NCBI GenBank assembly: GCA_035319765.1
Contig: DATHCB010000163.1
Span: 1 to 14,135 of the forward strand
Reading direction: 5' to 3'
DNA length: 14,135 nt
DNA from: DATHCB01 sp035319765
GTDB taxonomy: Archaea; Thermoproteota; Bathyarchaeia; Bathyarchaeales; SOJC01
A model generated the notes under the pieces. The model was not told where the DNA came from. It did no database searches and was given only the letters and a program-made list of their open reading frames with translations. The position numbers and the translations under genes were made by a program. Numbering within the stretch: position 1 is the stretch's first letter; the number at the start of each line of letters is the position of its first letter. Below, piece by piece: positions 7,433-14,135 of the stretch.

Positions 7433-8569
7433 TTATTCCTCTAGTATTCTGATCGACAGGAAAGCGAGGATTAGTAACGCAATTGTGGCAACGATGAAAG
7501 GGTACTGCGCCGACGCTGAGTACAGGATTCCTCCTACGTAGGGTGCGGCAAATGAAGCGAACATGCTGAAAGTCTGGGGGACGGCTATCCATCGCGCTCT
7601 CGACGATTCGGGTGCCGTGGGAGCGACGACCGCGCTAAGCATGGACCATATTATGTAGGATCCGCCATAGAAGGTGAAGGACACCACAAGGATATCAAAG
7701 TTCCCCGTCGACATCATCAAAACCATGGCCGCGGCACTGAGAATCAAGGCAATGGTCAGGGGATATGACTTGCCTTTCAGGTCTCCAAGTCTGCCGAGAA
7801 GGATGCCTAGCACAGCTGAGCTGGCGAACAGAATGGAGCCCAAAACGCCTATCTCAAAAGTTGTGTACTTGTAAACGTCCGCAAGGTACGTTGGAACAAA
7901 GTTCCTAAACATCATGATTACAAACATGAGTGCAGAAAAAAACACTGACATAGACAAAAGTTTCCTGTCCTTCAGAAGCTTCAGGAAAGAATAATTCTCC
8001 CTCAAAGCAATACTATCACGAGTAGCATGCTGGCTTCTGATGAATGAAAGCGTCAAACACGCCGAACTATAGAAGATGAAAGCCAAGTAGAACACTACTT
8101 TATATCCAACTGTTCCGGCAAGAAATCCGCCTACAGCAGGTGAAAAGACGTAGCCCAACGACCAGCCCGCAGAGATTATGGTAAACGTCGAGGTCAACCT
8201 GCTCTTTTCCGCCGAAGTCACCACGTAAGCGGAACCTGATGGCTGTCCAAGCCAAAACCCCCACATCACCATCCCGGGAATCATCTCAACCCAGTTTCTA
8301 GCGAACGCAAAAATCAGCGGGGCAGGCAACCACGCAAGCCAGCCTGCTATCATGATTTTCTTCCGATCATACGTGTCTGCAAGCGCGCCTGAAATCAGCA
8401 AAGTCGAAGCGGCCGCCAAAGCAGTCAAGGCATAAAGCATGCCTATCTGAACCGGACCCGCACCAAGCACAATGCGCATGTAGACAGGCAACAGATAGGC
8501 GAAGAGACCGTCGCCGAACGAACCCACCACATTAGTCGTGAAAATTAACTTCAGGTCCTTGTTCAGCAC
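7433..8569 (-). CDS. Major facilitator superfamily transporter, exporter-like
   Basis: From GTG at 8569 this is a 378-residue, 12-helix-sized membrane transporter, a secondary carrier that is usually proton-driven. Motif A, GALADTYDRKK (residues 61-71, loop between helices 2 and 3), is well conserved, and a second-half equivalent, GRLGDLKGKS, marks the helix 8-9 loop. The overall form resembles drug or metabolite exporters, but the substrate cannot be read from sequence. The frame stays open to a TTG at 8689 (418 residues), but those extra 40 residues are basic and not hydrophobic and overlap a terminator-like element and a TATA box. The GTG at 8569 has a strong GGAGG six bases upstream (8576-8580), so I choose it. 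It lies downstream of the two acetyltransferase genes on the same strand but has its own promoter. Confidence 0.88.
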   Translation of the reverse strand: MLNKDLKLIFTTNVVGSFGDGLFAYLLPVYMRIVLGAGPVQIGMLYALTALAAASTLLISGALADTYDRKKIMIAGWLAWLPAPLIFAFARNWVEMIPGMVMWGFWLGQPSGSAYVVTSAEKSRLTSTFTIISAGWSLGYVFSPAVGGFLAGTVGYKVVFYLAFIFYSSACLTLSFIRSQHATRDSIALRENYSFLKLLKDRKLLSMSVFFSALMFVIMMFRNFVPTYLADVYKYTTFEIGVLGSILFASSAVLGILLGRLGDLKGKSYPLTIALILSAAAMVLMMSTGNFDILVVSFTFYGGSYIIWSMLSAVVAPTAPESSRARWIAVPQTFSMFASFAAPYVGGILYSASAQYPFIVATIALLILAFLSIRILEE

Positions 8570-8606
8570 TGCTTGCCTCCAACGCGAAACCTCGCAGTAT
8601 AGCCGT

Positions 8607-8616
8607 TCATATAGTT
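8607..8616 (-). promoter_or_regulatory. TATA box for the MFS transporter
   Basis: On the minus strand this reads AACTATATGA, preceded by the A-rich CGAAAA. A start about 25 bases downstream (near 8585) would leave a short leader that just contains the GGAGG at 8576-8580 and reaches the GTG at 8569. This geometry supports the shorter start for the transporter. Confidence 0.6.
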
Positions 8617-8687
8617 TTTCGAGAAAAAGAAAGCCTTTCCGACAAGGCGACCGTGTTTGTTCATCAAGCCTTTGCAGCGCACGGGCC

Positions 8688-8715
8688 AAAAAAGAGAAAA
8701 AAGCACCGAGGCTTT
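8688..8715 (-). terminator. Hairpin and double T6 run after the acetyltransferase pair
   Basis: On the minus strand AAAGC-ctcggt-GCTTT forms a 5-bp stem at 8715-8700, overlapping the stop codon of the downstream acetyltransferase. It runs into T6-CTC-T6 (8702-8688). This is a convincing intrinsic-type terminator and separates the acetyltransferases from the MFS gene. Confidence 0.65.
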
Positions 8716-9499
8716 ACCAATAGTCAAACGTCAAGAATTGCTTCCTTGGAAAGAGGGTCAGCAGTAACTCTTTTGTTTTATTTTTTGAAAGATCTGTTTT
8801 CACTGTTATCAAGCCTTCTGACCAGGCGTTCTGTACGTCAATCGCTCCTAGAAGGACGCGGATGAGACCATTTGCGTTCATCATGATATCGCAGTCCGAA
8901 GGGTCACTAGTAGACAACAACGTTTGGACCGTTTCGCCTTCTTTTTTGAACAGTTTATGATGGTTCTCGCAAGCTATTCGGAGCAGGCCGTTCCATTCAG
9001 TTAGTATGTTCAGACGTTTGACTATTAGGGGCGTGATTTCGTTGAGAAACTGCGCAATATCAATGATCACGTACATGAATACCCCGTCTGTTTTCATGTG
9101 CCAAAAGCCTAGAATGAAGAGCATCTTCGAGTAATCAGGGTTTTGCACGCCGCCCGCTAGTATTTGTGCTGCACCTTTTTCTAGGAATACGCTTTGAACT
9201 TTATCCACCAGTATGCCTGCGACTGTTTCAAAGTCAAATTTTGGATCTATGACGATTTCATTTACTCTTCCAGTTCTTCTTCCCTTGGCGTAAGTGGCCG
9301 AGATGTAGCCTACGATTTCCCCTCGTTCGTTCAGTGCTACCCAACGCAGGTTATCCTTTCTTCGGGCCATGTTTTGGAACTGTCTCTGCTGGCGTTTGGC
9401 AGGTCCCACGAAGTTGAGGGCGAACTGTTCGTAGAACCCGTGCAATTTTTCCACGTCGATTGGTTGCATCAGTCTAATTTGCAGCGCCATGCTACTCAT
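8714..9499 (-). CDS. GNAT-type acetyltransferase paralogue with degenerate acetyl-CoA loop
   Basis: This is a 261-residue protein. The N-terminal half reads as a GNAT fold: strand IRLMQPIDVEKLHGFYEQF, then RWVALNERGEIVGYISATY, then NEIVIDPKF, and a late MLFILGFW resembling the GNAT alpha4/beta6 area. The C-terminal part, DCDIMMNANGLIRVLLGAID through KELLLTLFPR, resembles the SCP2-like domain of Eis-type acetyltransferases. The usual R/Q-x-x-G-x-G/A loop that binds acetyl-CoA pyrophosphate is not seen after VIDPKF (DFETVAGILVDKV instead), so it may bind ligand without catalysing or be an accessory subunit. The start ATG at 9499 overlaps the stop of the upstream paralogue by 8 bases; ATG at 9490 (Met4) is equally possible and better spaced from GGGATGA. 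The overlap implies translational coupling. Confidence 0.8.
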   Translation of the reverse strand: MSSMALQIRLMQPIDVEKLHGFYEQFALNFVGPAKRQQRQFQNMARRKDNLRWVALNERGEIVGYISATYAKGRRTGRVNEIVIDPKFDFETVAGILVDKVQSVFLEKGAAQILAGGVQNPDYSKMLFILGFWHMKTDGVFMYVIIDIAQFLNEITPLIVKRLNILTEWNGLLRIACENHHKLFKKEGETVQTLLSTSDPSDCDIMMNANGLIRVLLGAIDVQNAWSEGLITVKTDLSKNKTKELLLTLFPRKQFLTFDYW

Positions 9500-10283
9500 C
9501 CCACACTCGAGTCAGTATTCTCCTGAGCATCTGTACATCTGCTTCAGTGCCACGCTTTATCTGTATCTTTCCAGTCTTTGCCAATTCCTCAAACCTGAGC
9601 TCTCCTTGTGTAGCACGAAACAGCGTCTCTAAAGAAGCTGCCATGACTATGTCAGCATTTCTTGGCGGTTTGTGAATTCGTCTGAAGCGGCCATGACTGA
9701 AACGGAAGGATTGGACACCAAATTCTTCGAAGTGAATCACGATCGTGCGGTTCCAGCCTTGAAGAGTTTTTTGGGCTATCCTTGAAACCTTGAGGTCTCG
9801 GTTTATATCTCTCAGCCAAAGGCGGAAAACGTAGGCGAAATCGAGGATTTTGACGTAGGAGGACAAGGTTGTTACGTCACAGAAGCCGCTGCGTTCGTAA
9901 ATTCGGTGGGCAGGAAGCATTAGCCCGGTGTAGAGCGCAGAGTTTGAGATGCCCGCGTTTTTGAGGTAATCGAGAGTTTGCCGCATCATGGAGGTCATTA
10001 GCCCTTTTCTTCGAAACTCAGAGCAGGTGCAGACTCCGCCTATCCCGCCTGTCTTTGAATAACCGCCCTCTCCAAGGTGTAATTCCTTGAACACTACGTT
10101 GATGTGGCTGACGACTTCATCTTCAACTTCGCACACAAAGGTCTTAACCTCAGGCTTCGACATCCATTCGCTTAATTGCCGTGGCGTAACAGACCCGAAG
10201 CATTCGCTCAGAATTCGCGCTATTTGAACTTCGTCATGGCCTTGCTGTGCTTCACGCACAACGCAGCGCCAGTTTGCTGCCAA
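9492..10283 (-). CDS. Eis-like GNAT N-acetyltransferase with SCP2-like C-terminal domain
   Basis: This 263-residue protein is predicted to move acetyl from acetyl-CoA to an amine. The acetyl-CoA loop is clear: GGVCTCSEFRRKGLMTSMM (residues 82-100), with R91-R92-K93-G94 as the phosphate-binding turn. It is followed by a helix TLDYLKNAG and YERSGF, the conserved end of the GNAT fold. Residues from about 150 on, including NADIVMAASLETLFRATQGE and LAKTGKIQIKRG, match an SCP2-like tail as in Eis acetyltransferases, a family that includes aminoglycoside-modifying members. The substrate here is unknown. The TTG start at 10283 has no good ribosome site; GTG at 10259 (residue 9, just before REAQQGHDE) is an alternative. 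The gene heads a two-gene operon with the overlapping paralogue. Confidence 0.86.
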   Translation of the reverse strand: MAANWRCVVREAQQGHDEVQIARILSECFGSVTPRQLSEWMSKPEVKTFVCEVEDEVVSHINVVFKELHLGEGGYSKTGGIGGVCTCSEFRRKGLMTSMMRQTLDYLKNAGISNSALYTGLMLPAHRIYERSGFCDVTTLSSYVKILDFAYVFRLWLRDINRDLKVSRIAQKTLQGWNRTIVIHFEEFGVQSFRFSHGRFRRIHKPPRNADIVMAASLETLFRATQGELRFEELAKTGKIQIKRGTEADVQMLRRILTRVWDE

Positions 10284-10336
10284 AGTTTATGGTCATCTCT
10301 GAACAAAGTCAAACTGACAACACAAGACGCCAGTGT

Positions 10337-10344
10337 TTCTTAAA
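10337..10344 (-). promoter_or_regulatory. Putative TATA box for the acetyltransferase operon
   Basis: The minus strand reads GGTTTAAGAAAC, with core TTTAAGAA. Transcription would start near 10314 and leave a leader of about 30 bases before the TTG at 10283. It lies back-to-back with the plus-strand TATA box at 10377, so the two promoters share a region of under 50 bases. Confidence 0.5.
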
Positions 10345-10376
10345 CCTTCTCGCTGACCGCAGAAGCGCGCGAATGG

Positions 10377-10384
10377 TTATATAG
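10377..10384 (+). promoter_or_regulatory. TATA box for the small membrane protein gene at 10412
   Basis: TTATATAG lies about 30 bases before the GTG/ATG start at 10409/10412. This spacing places the transcription start at or very near the start codon, so the message is probably leaderless or nearly so. Confidence 0.62.
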
Positions 10385-10411
10385 AAACCTAAGTCTAGGA
10401 AGTTTGGTGTG

Positions 10412-10879
10412 ATGGTCACGAAACCGAGACTCTTTTTCAAAATCCTTCGTTACTTATGGGTTGGCTATGGTTCTTATTTGGCCCTCCCCTTGAGCTTTAT
10501 CACGACCCTCGTCGCCATCTATTATCTTGCGATAGACAATATCCCTGTCTTCAAATCTGCTTTTTCACATTTCTGGTTTTTCCTTACAGTTGCCTTAGCA
10601 GTGGGCCTTCCGCTTACGTGCGTAATCGGCTGGCTTCATATGAAATATAACCCAACACCCCAATCTGCTAAAGATCTGATCGTGGAAGCGAGCACAGATA
10701 ACCAAAGACGAGTACCCGTATATTGGCAAGAGGCTGTCGCACCACTTTACATCGAGCTACTAAGAGGAGTGGAAAAAATTCTTGACAGAGATAATATGCT
10801 CAATGATGCCGACAAGAGAAGAATCCAAGAGCTAGAGGCAAAGTTGCAAGCTCTAATAGACGGCGGAAAAACGGATTAA
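10412..10879 (+). CDS. Small membrane protein with two helices and a coiled-coil tail, unknown function
   Basis: This 155-residue protein is not recognised. After a basic N-terminus (KPRLFFKILRYLW) come two hydrophobic segments, about residues 17-39 and 49-73 (SHFWFFLTVALAVGLPLTCVIGWL). A soluble tail of about 80 residues follows. The tail ends in a charged, heptad-like helix (ADKRRIQELEAKLQALIDG) likely to form a short coiled coil. By the positive-inside rule both ends probably face the cytoplasm. An in-frame GTG at 10409 directly precedes the ATG; the TATA spacing fits either. It is transcribed divergently from the acetyltransferase operon. Confidence 0.75.
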   Translation: MVTKPRLFFKILRYLWVGYGSYLALPLSFITTLVAIYYLAIDNIPVFKSAFSHFWFFLTVALAVGLPLTCVIGWLHMKYNPTPQSAKDLIVEASTDNQRRVPVYWQEAVAPLYIELLRGVEKILDRDNMLNDADKRRIQELEAKLQALIDGGKTD

Positions 10880-11197
10880 CACGTGCCTGTCGAGCAGAAA
10901 CAAACGGAAAAAAGTGTTCATAGACGATGCCTCCACTTGTCTCTTGCTCCACCGACAGAAGCATTGTCTGCCGTGCTCTATCTTTTTCTCTTCGCCCATG
11001 TTAGACAGGCACGGCGAAGTGGCAGCTCACGGGGCGGAACCATCCTTCGTCGCGGACGCATTCTAGAGAATGGAATCAATAGTTGAAATTCACAATTCTT
11101 TTCTTTGCCCTTCGATTTCTTAAGAGACCAGTATGAGGTGGTTTCCTCGAATGGAAGTTTGGGGCTGTCTTTGAAGTGTGGCTAGGAGGAATTATCA
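10880..11197. other. Non-coding gap rich in inverted repeats
   Basis: I find no credible gene in these 318 bases; a 67-codon open frame at 10883-11086 has implausible composition and no ribosome site. Several inverted repeats overlap: CGTGCCTGTC (10882-10891) pairs perfectly with GACAGGCACG (11004-11013), GCCGTGC (10970-10976) with GCACGGC (11009-11015), and CTTCGCC (10990-10996) with GGCGAAG (11013-11019). These pairings are mutually exclusive, as in a structured leader or small RNA. A five-T run at 10983-10987 could end the upstream transcript. The last bases hold the ribosome site of the next gene (AGGAGG, 11184-11189). Confidence 0.45.
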
Positions 11198-11650
11198 GTG
11201 ACTAGGGAACTCTCCCTTGAGGAAGAGGTACACGTTCAGAATCTCTCTGTGATTCCTGCGGCAATAGTCGTGTATGCTTTCATCGGCTATCTTGTCTACC
11301 TCTTTCATAACAGCGCACCCGTTCAACTCTCCTTTCTTTTGCCGTACATCTCGGCCTGCTTTATACTAGCCTTGACAGCGTTCTTCCTAACCTGGGATCT
11401 ACTTTACGCCAGCAGATCGCAACAACCATTCGCCTCACGAATCAAACCATTTCTTGGAAAGATGTCGGTATTGGCGGGCGCGTTTGCCTCGTTCGGAGCC
11501 ATATACATCATAGCCGGCTTTGCGTTGTCACCCATAATTTACGACAGCCGACTGTTGCTTCTAACTGCCATTACGTGGTCTGCGATATGGGGCGCGCTAG
11601 TCCTTCGCTCTAGACAAAAACTTGACCGGTTAAGCAAGGGGCGATGGTAG
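11198..11650 (+). CDS. Small four-helix membrane protein, unknown function
   Basis: This 150-residue protein is not recognised. After a short acidic N-terminus (RELSLEEEVHVQN) it has four hydrophobic segments: about 16-36 (VIPAAIVVYAFIGYLVYLF), 44-66, 88-110 (MSVLAGAFASFGAIYIIAGF) and 116-136, and then a basic end (RSRQKLDRLSKGRW). The GTG start is well supported by AGGAGG at 11184-11189, eight bases upstream, the best ribosome site in the window. No clear TATA box precedes it; a weak TTTCTTAAG lies at 11116-11124. It converges on the histidine kinase gene. Confidence 0.78.
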   Translation: MTRELSLEEEVHVQNLSVIPAAIVVYAFIGYLVYLFHNSAPVQLSFLLPYISACFILALTAFFLTWDLLYASRSQQPFASRIKPFLGKMSVLAGAFASFGAIYIIAGFALSPIIYDSRLLLLTAITWSAIWGALVLRSRQKLDRLSKGRW

Positions 11651-11680
11651 CAGTTCCAGAATCGGAATGACTTAATATTA

Positions 11681-11707
11681 AATTCTTCTGAGAAGCTTCT
11701 TAGAATT
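11681..11707. terminator. Nested palindrome between convergent genes
   Basis: AATTCT (11681-11686) pairs with AGAATT (11702-11707) around the perfect 10-base palindrome AGAAGCTTCT (11691-11700), with an asymmetric internal loop. It lies between a plus-strand gene ending at 11650 and a minus-strand gene ending at 11800, so it could serve as a two-way terminator or transcript-end stabiliser. Archaeal termination does not require hairpins, so the role is tentative. Confidence 0.4.
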
Positions 11708-11799
11708 CAGCAAATAACGCGCATTTCTCCCAGCTTTTAGATCTATATTCTTGCCTAGAACGTGTTCACAGAGATCCACTCTGAAATCATGCAACTACG

Positions 11800-14135
11800 T
11801 TATGGGTTAACAAGCGCACTCACGTGTGCACTCTCTCTTCCATCTCTGTAAGCCTTTGGTATTGCCATCGTGAACCGGGCTCCCTTGCCAGAAGTGCCAG
11901 TCTCTTGGATGGTCCACCCGTAGACCTCCACCATTTTGCTTATCAAGTATAATCCATAGCCGGTGCTTCCGCCCGTACTGTATCCCTGTTGGAAAAGGTT
12001 TGGTTTTTCAGACGCCGGAATGCCAACACCATCGTCTTCATAGACAAGCGTCAGATTGTCCAAGTCTGTAACTTCGTAATAGAGTCTTATTCTGGAGACT
12101 TTCTGACCGTGCCTCAGCGAATTGTCTATTAGATTGTAGAATAACTGCCTTAGCAGTGGGTCTGCTAGAACAGCCAGCCCATGACACTCATTCACAACTT
12201 TCACGTTTATTGAACTTGGAAAGAGCGACACGGCGTCGTCGAGCGTTTTCGCCACATCGATGTAACTCAATTCTTCAATCCCCAGCATCTCATACGCTTT
12301 GGCAAAATCGAAGATTCTAACCGTCTGCTGAACTGCATTATCTATAGCTTTGAGCTTGCCAAGCGCATCGCTGTTATCGGCCAATCGCTTCTTCAGCATG
12401 TAAACATTGCCTGTAACCGTGGAAAGCTTGTTTCGAACGTCATGTCTAGTTAATCCTCCTGTAACGCGCAGCTTCTCGTTCATAAGCTCAAGCTTATTCT
12501 CAGCATGCTTCAACTCAGAAATGTCTTTGTAGACGGCCACATAGCCCAAGAATCGACCTTCAACAGTTATCGGGGCAGAAGATACAAAAACCGGAACCAA
12601 CGATCCGTCTTTCTTTCTTCGTACAGTATTCTGACTAACGTGCTTCTCTCGTTCAGCTATGCGATCCAGCATCTGCGCCTCGTCAATCTTGTCTTTCGGC
12701 ACCACAACATCATTTAGGTTCTTGCCCTTGATCTCATCGAGTCTGTACCCGAAGAGCATCTCAAATCGGGGGTTGACGTTCAGAATGCATATATCCGGTC
12801 CTACGTGAACCGCGGCTTCGGGATTAGCCATGAACAAGCCCTCAAATTTCTGTTGGCTTTCCCGAATCTCCCGTGCGTTTTCCTCCAACTTCTTGGCACG
12901 ATCCAAGTTGCTGATCGCAGTAGCAGCGTGCGACGCTAGAATTTCAAGCAACTCCCGATCTTTTTCGTCAAAAGCATTCAATTTTTTGCTTTCGACGTTG
13001 AGCACTCCAAGGATTTTTTGCCCAATTTTGATTGGAACAGCAAGCTCAGAAAGTATATCTGGAAGCCCTTCTACGAAATCTGCACTACTTCGCACATCCT
13101 TAACACTTACAGAATTGCCAATCGTCACCGCCCTAATACTTATCCCCTTCTTGCTTTCGTCCAAGGGCAACTCGAGTGGAAAAGGTTTTGGATATCCACG
13201 TTGATCTACAATACGAAGCATGCTCCCTTCAATCATGAAAAAATCTGCGTACTCAAACCCCAGCACCTTCTGCATAACGTCCAAGGTTAAACCGTATATT
13301 TCCCCCATGCTCCCCGCCATGTTCAGATCATAGCTGTAGATGTTCAAAGCTGAGAGCCTTTCCTCGTAGCGTTTCCTTTCAGTGATATCACTGTACAATC
13401 CCACGTAGCCCGTAGGTTGGTCTTCAACGACGACGGGAGCAACTGAGATAGATACTGGAACCAGTGTTCCATCTTTTCTTTGTCTCGCAGTCTCACAGTG
13501 AGCACGCCCCTTCAACAGCTCTTCTCCCAACATTTTTGCTTCGTCTATCTTGTCTCTTGGTACTACAACATCGTCAATGTTTTTGCCCTTGACTTCATCC
13601 AGAGAATAACCAAAAAGCTCACAGAAACGAGGATTGATCTCCAAGATGTGCAAGTTCAAGTCCATGTAGACGCATGCCTCAGGAATATTCACGAACAAAC
13701 GTTCGAGCTTCCGCTGGTTTTCTTGAATCTCCCGTGCGTTTTCCTCCAACTTCTTGGCACGATCCAAGTTGCTGATCGCAGTAGCAGCGTGCGACGCTAG
13801 AATTTCAAGCAACTCCCGATCTTTTTCGTCAAAAGCATTCACTTCTTTTCTTTCTGCGTTCAGCACTCCGACGACTTTGTTACCAATTTTGATCGGCACT
13901 GCAAGTTCGGAGCGCGTTTGCAATCCACCTTCGACGTAGGCGTCATCCTTGCTGATATCCGGCACGAAAACCGGTTCACCAGTTCTTGCGACCCTAACAG
14001 TTATGCCTTTTTCTCCGTCAAGTGGCAGTTCAAGTGACGAAATCTTGGAGTATCCTCGGCGAGCCGTTAGGCAAAGCGTTTTTTCCTTTACAATAAGGAT
14101 GTCGGCAAACTCAAATCCGAGAGTTTTTTCCGCAG
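11800..14135 (-). CDS. Sensor histidine kinase, GAF-PAS-GAF-PAS-H-box-HATPase (5' end beyond window)
   Basis: The frame is open to the window edge, giving 777 codons of the C-terminal part. Domains in reading order: a partial GAF (14133 to about 13780), PAS1 (about 13707-13378, ending GLYSDITERKR), GAF2 (about 13350-12900), PAS2 (about 12846-12520, ending VYKDISELK), an H-box with the phospho-acceptor His in GLTRHDVRNKLS (codon 12444-12442), and a HATPase with N-box NLIDNSLRHG (about 12115-12144), G1 DDGVGIP (about 12017-12037) and G2 GGSTGYGLYLIS (about 11940-11975). All kinase motifs look intact. No membrane helix is visible, so it is probably a soluble sensor of a small molecule, redox state or light; the ligand is unknown. 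No response regulator lies in the visible neighbourhood. GTG at 13965 is internal and not the real start. Confidence 0.92.
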   Translation of the reverse strand, partial: AEKTLGFEFADILIVKEKTLCLTARRGYSKISSLELPLDGEKGITVRVARTGEPVFVPDISKDDAYVEGGLQTRSELAVPIKIGNKVVGVLNAERKEVNAFDEKDRELLEILASHAATAISNLDRAKKLEENAREIQENQRKLERLFVNIPEACVYMDLNLHILEINPRFCELFGYSLDEVKGKNIDDVVVPRDKIDEAKMLGEELLKGRAHCETARQRKDGTLVPVSISVAPVVVEDQPTGYVGLYSDITERKRYEERLSALNIYSYDLNMAGSMGEIYGLTLDVMQKVLGFEYADFFMIEGSMLRIVDQRGYPKPFPLELPLDESKKGISIRAVTIGNSVSVKDVRSSADFVEGLPDILSELAVPIKIGQKILGVLNVESKKLNAFDEKDRELLEILASHAATAISNLDRAKKLEENAREIRESQQKFEGLFMANPEAAVHVGPDICILNVNPRFEMLFGYRLDEIKGKNLNDVVVPKDKIDEAQMLDRIAEREKHVSQNTVRRKKDGSLVPVFVSSAPITVEGRFLGYVAVYKDISELKHAENKLELMNEKLRVTGGLTRHDVRNKLSTVTGNVYMLKKRLADNSDALGKLKAIDNAVQQTVRIFDFAKAYEMLGIEELSYIDVAKTLDDAVSLFPSSINVKVVNECHGLAVLADPLLRQLFYNLIDNSLRHGQKVSRIRLYYEVTDLDNLTLVYEDDGVGIPASEKPNLFQQGYSTGGSTGYGLYLISKMVEVYGWTIQETGTSGKGARFTMAIPKAYRDGRESAHVSALVNP
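12864..12980 (-). repeat. 117-bp perfect direct repeat, copy in GAF2
   Basis: This stretch is identical base for base to 13725-13841. It encodes the end of the GAF domain and the linker helix (NAFDEKDRELLEILASHAAT to the ENAREI helix). The second copy is exactly 861 bp away, i.e. 287 codons, the period of the GAF-PAS module. Confidence 0.95.
13725..13841 (-). repeat. 117-bp perfect direct repeat, copy in GAF1
   Basis: This is the identical partner of 12864-12980. Sequence on both sides diverges at once (c/t at the left edge, c/a at the right edge), although the modules remain clearly homologous at protein level over their full length. Confidence 0.95.

Noticed and set aside
7377..7592. 71-codon minus-strand frame overlapping the end of the MFS gene
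   Set aside because: It overlaps conserved MFS sequence in another frame and has no membrane or domain pattern.
10883..11086. 67-codon plus-strand frame in the gap after the first small membrane gene
   Set aside because: Its GTG start lacks a ribosome site, the protein is Arg/Ser-rich without pattern, and the DNA is better explained by inverted repeats.
12864..13841. The 117-bp repeat as part of a mobile element or CRISPR
   Set aside because: There are only two copies, both inside one gene and in frame with a protein-domain period; no terminal repeats or transposase are present.

Overview
The window looks archaeal, probably from the TACK group and possibly a Bathyarchaeia-like lineage; the phylum is an inference from gene content. 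The evidence is an archaeal EF-1beta next to a Zn-ribbon protein, a two-ring Cdc48/VAT ATPase, a Dpo4-type Y-family polymerase, a membrane-anchored LonB protease, TATA boxes about 25-35 bases upstream of several genes, AGGAGG/GGTGA-type ribosome sites, and frequent GTG and TTG starts. I see no tRNA, rRNA, CRISPR array or insertion sequence.

Left part (1-6437, all +): the last codons of a Zn-ribbon protein, then EF-1beta (translation), then a promoter and cdc48 with a small winged-helix-like gene 16 bases downstream, then DNA polymerase IV (translesion synthesis), then lonB on its own promoter. This is a housekeeping block for translation, protein unfolding and degradation, and DNA damage tolerance. 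The LonB is divergent: it has about 30 extra residues before Walker A, two membrane helices between Walker A and Walker B, and four extra residues between the catalytic Ser and Lys.

Middle part (6438-7432): no intact gene. The minus strand of 6591-7133 is a broken Lrp/AsnC-type regulator that reads through as about 181 residues if three single-base losses are repaired. Two compact palindromes lie in the flanking DNA.

Right of that (7433-10283, all -): two overlapping Eis-like GNAT acetyltransferase paralogues, the second with a degenerate acetyl-CoA loop, followed by a terminator-like hairpin, a new promoter and an MFS exporter. A modification-plus-export role is an inference. A compact divergent promoter region separates these from two small plus-strand membrane proteins of unknown function (10409-10879 and 11198-11650), with a 318-base non-coding gap rich in inverted repeats between them.

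Right end (11800-14135, -): the C-terminal 777 codons of a large soluble sensor histidine kinase, GAF-PAS-GAF-PAS-H-box-HATPase, cut by the window edge. Its two GAF-PAS modules are offset by exactly 861 bp and share a perfectly identical 117-bp stretch.
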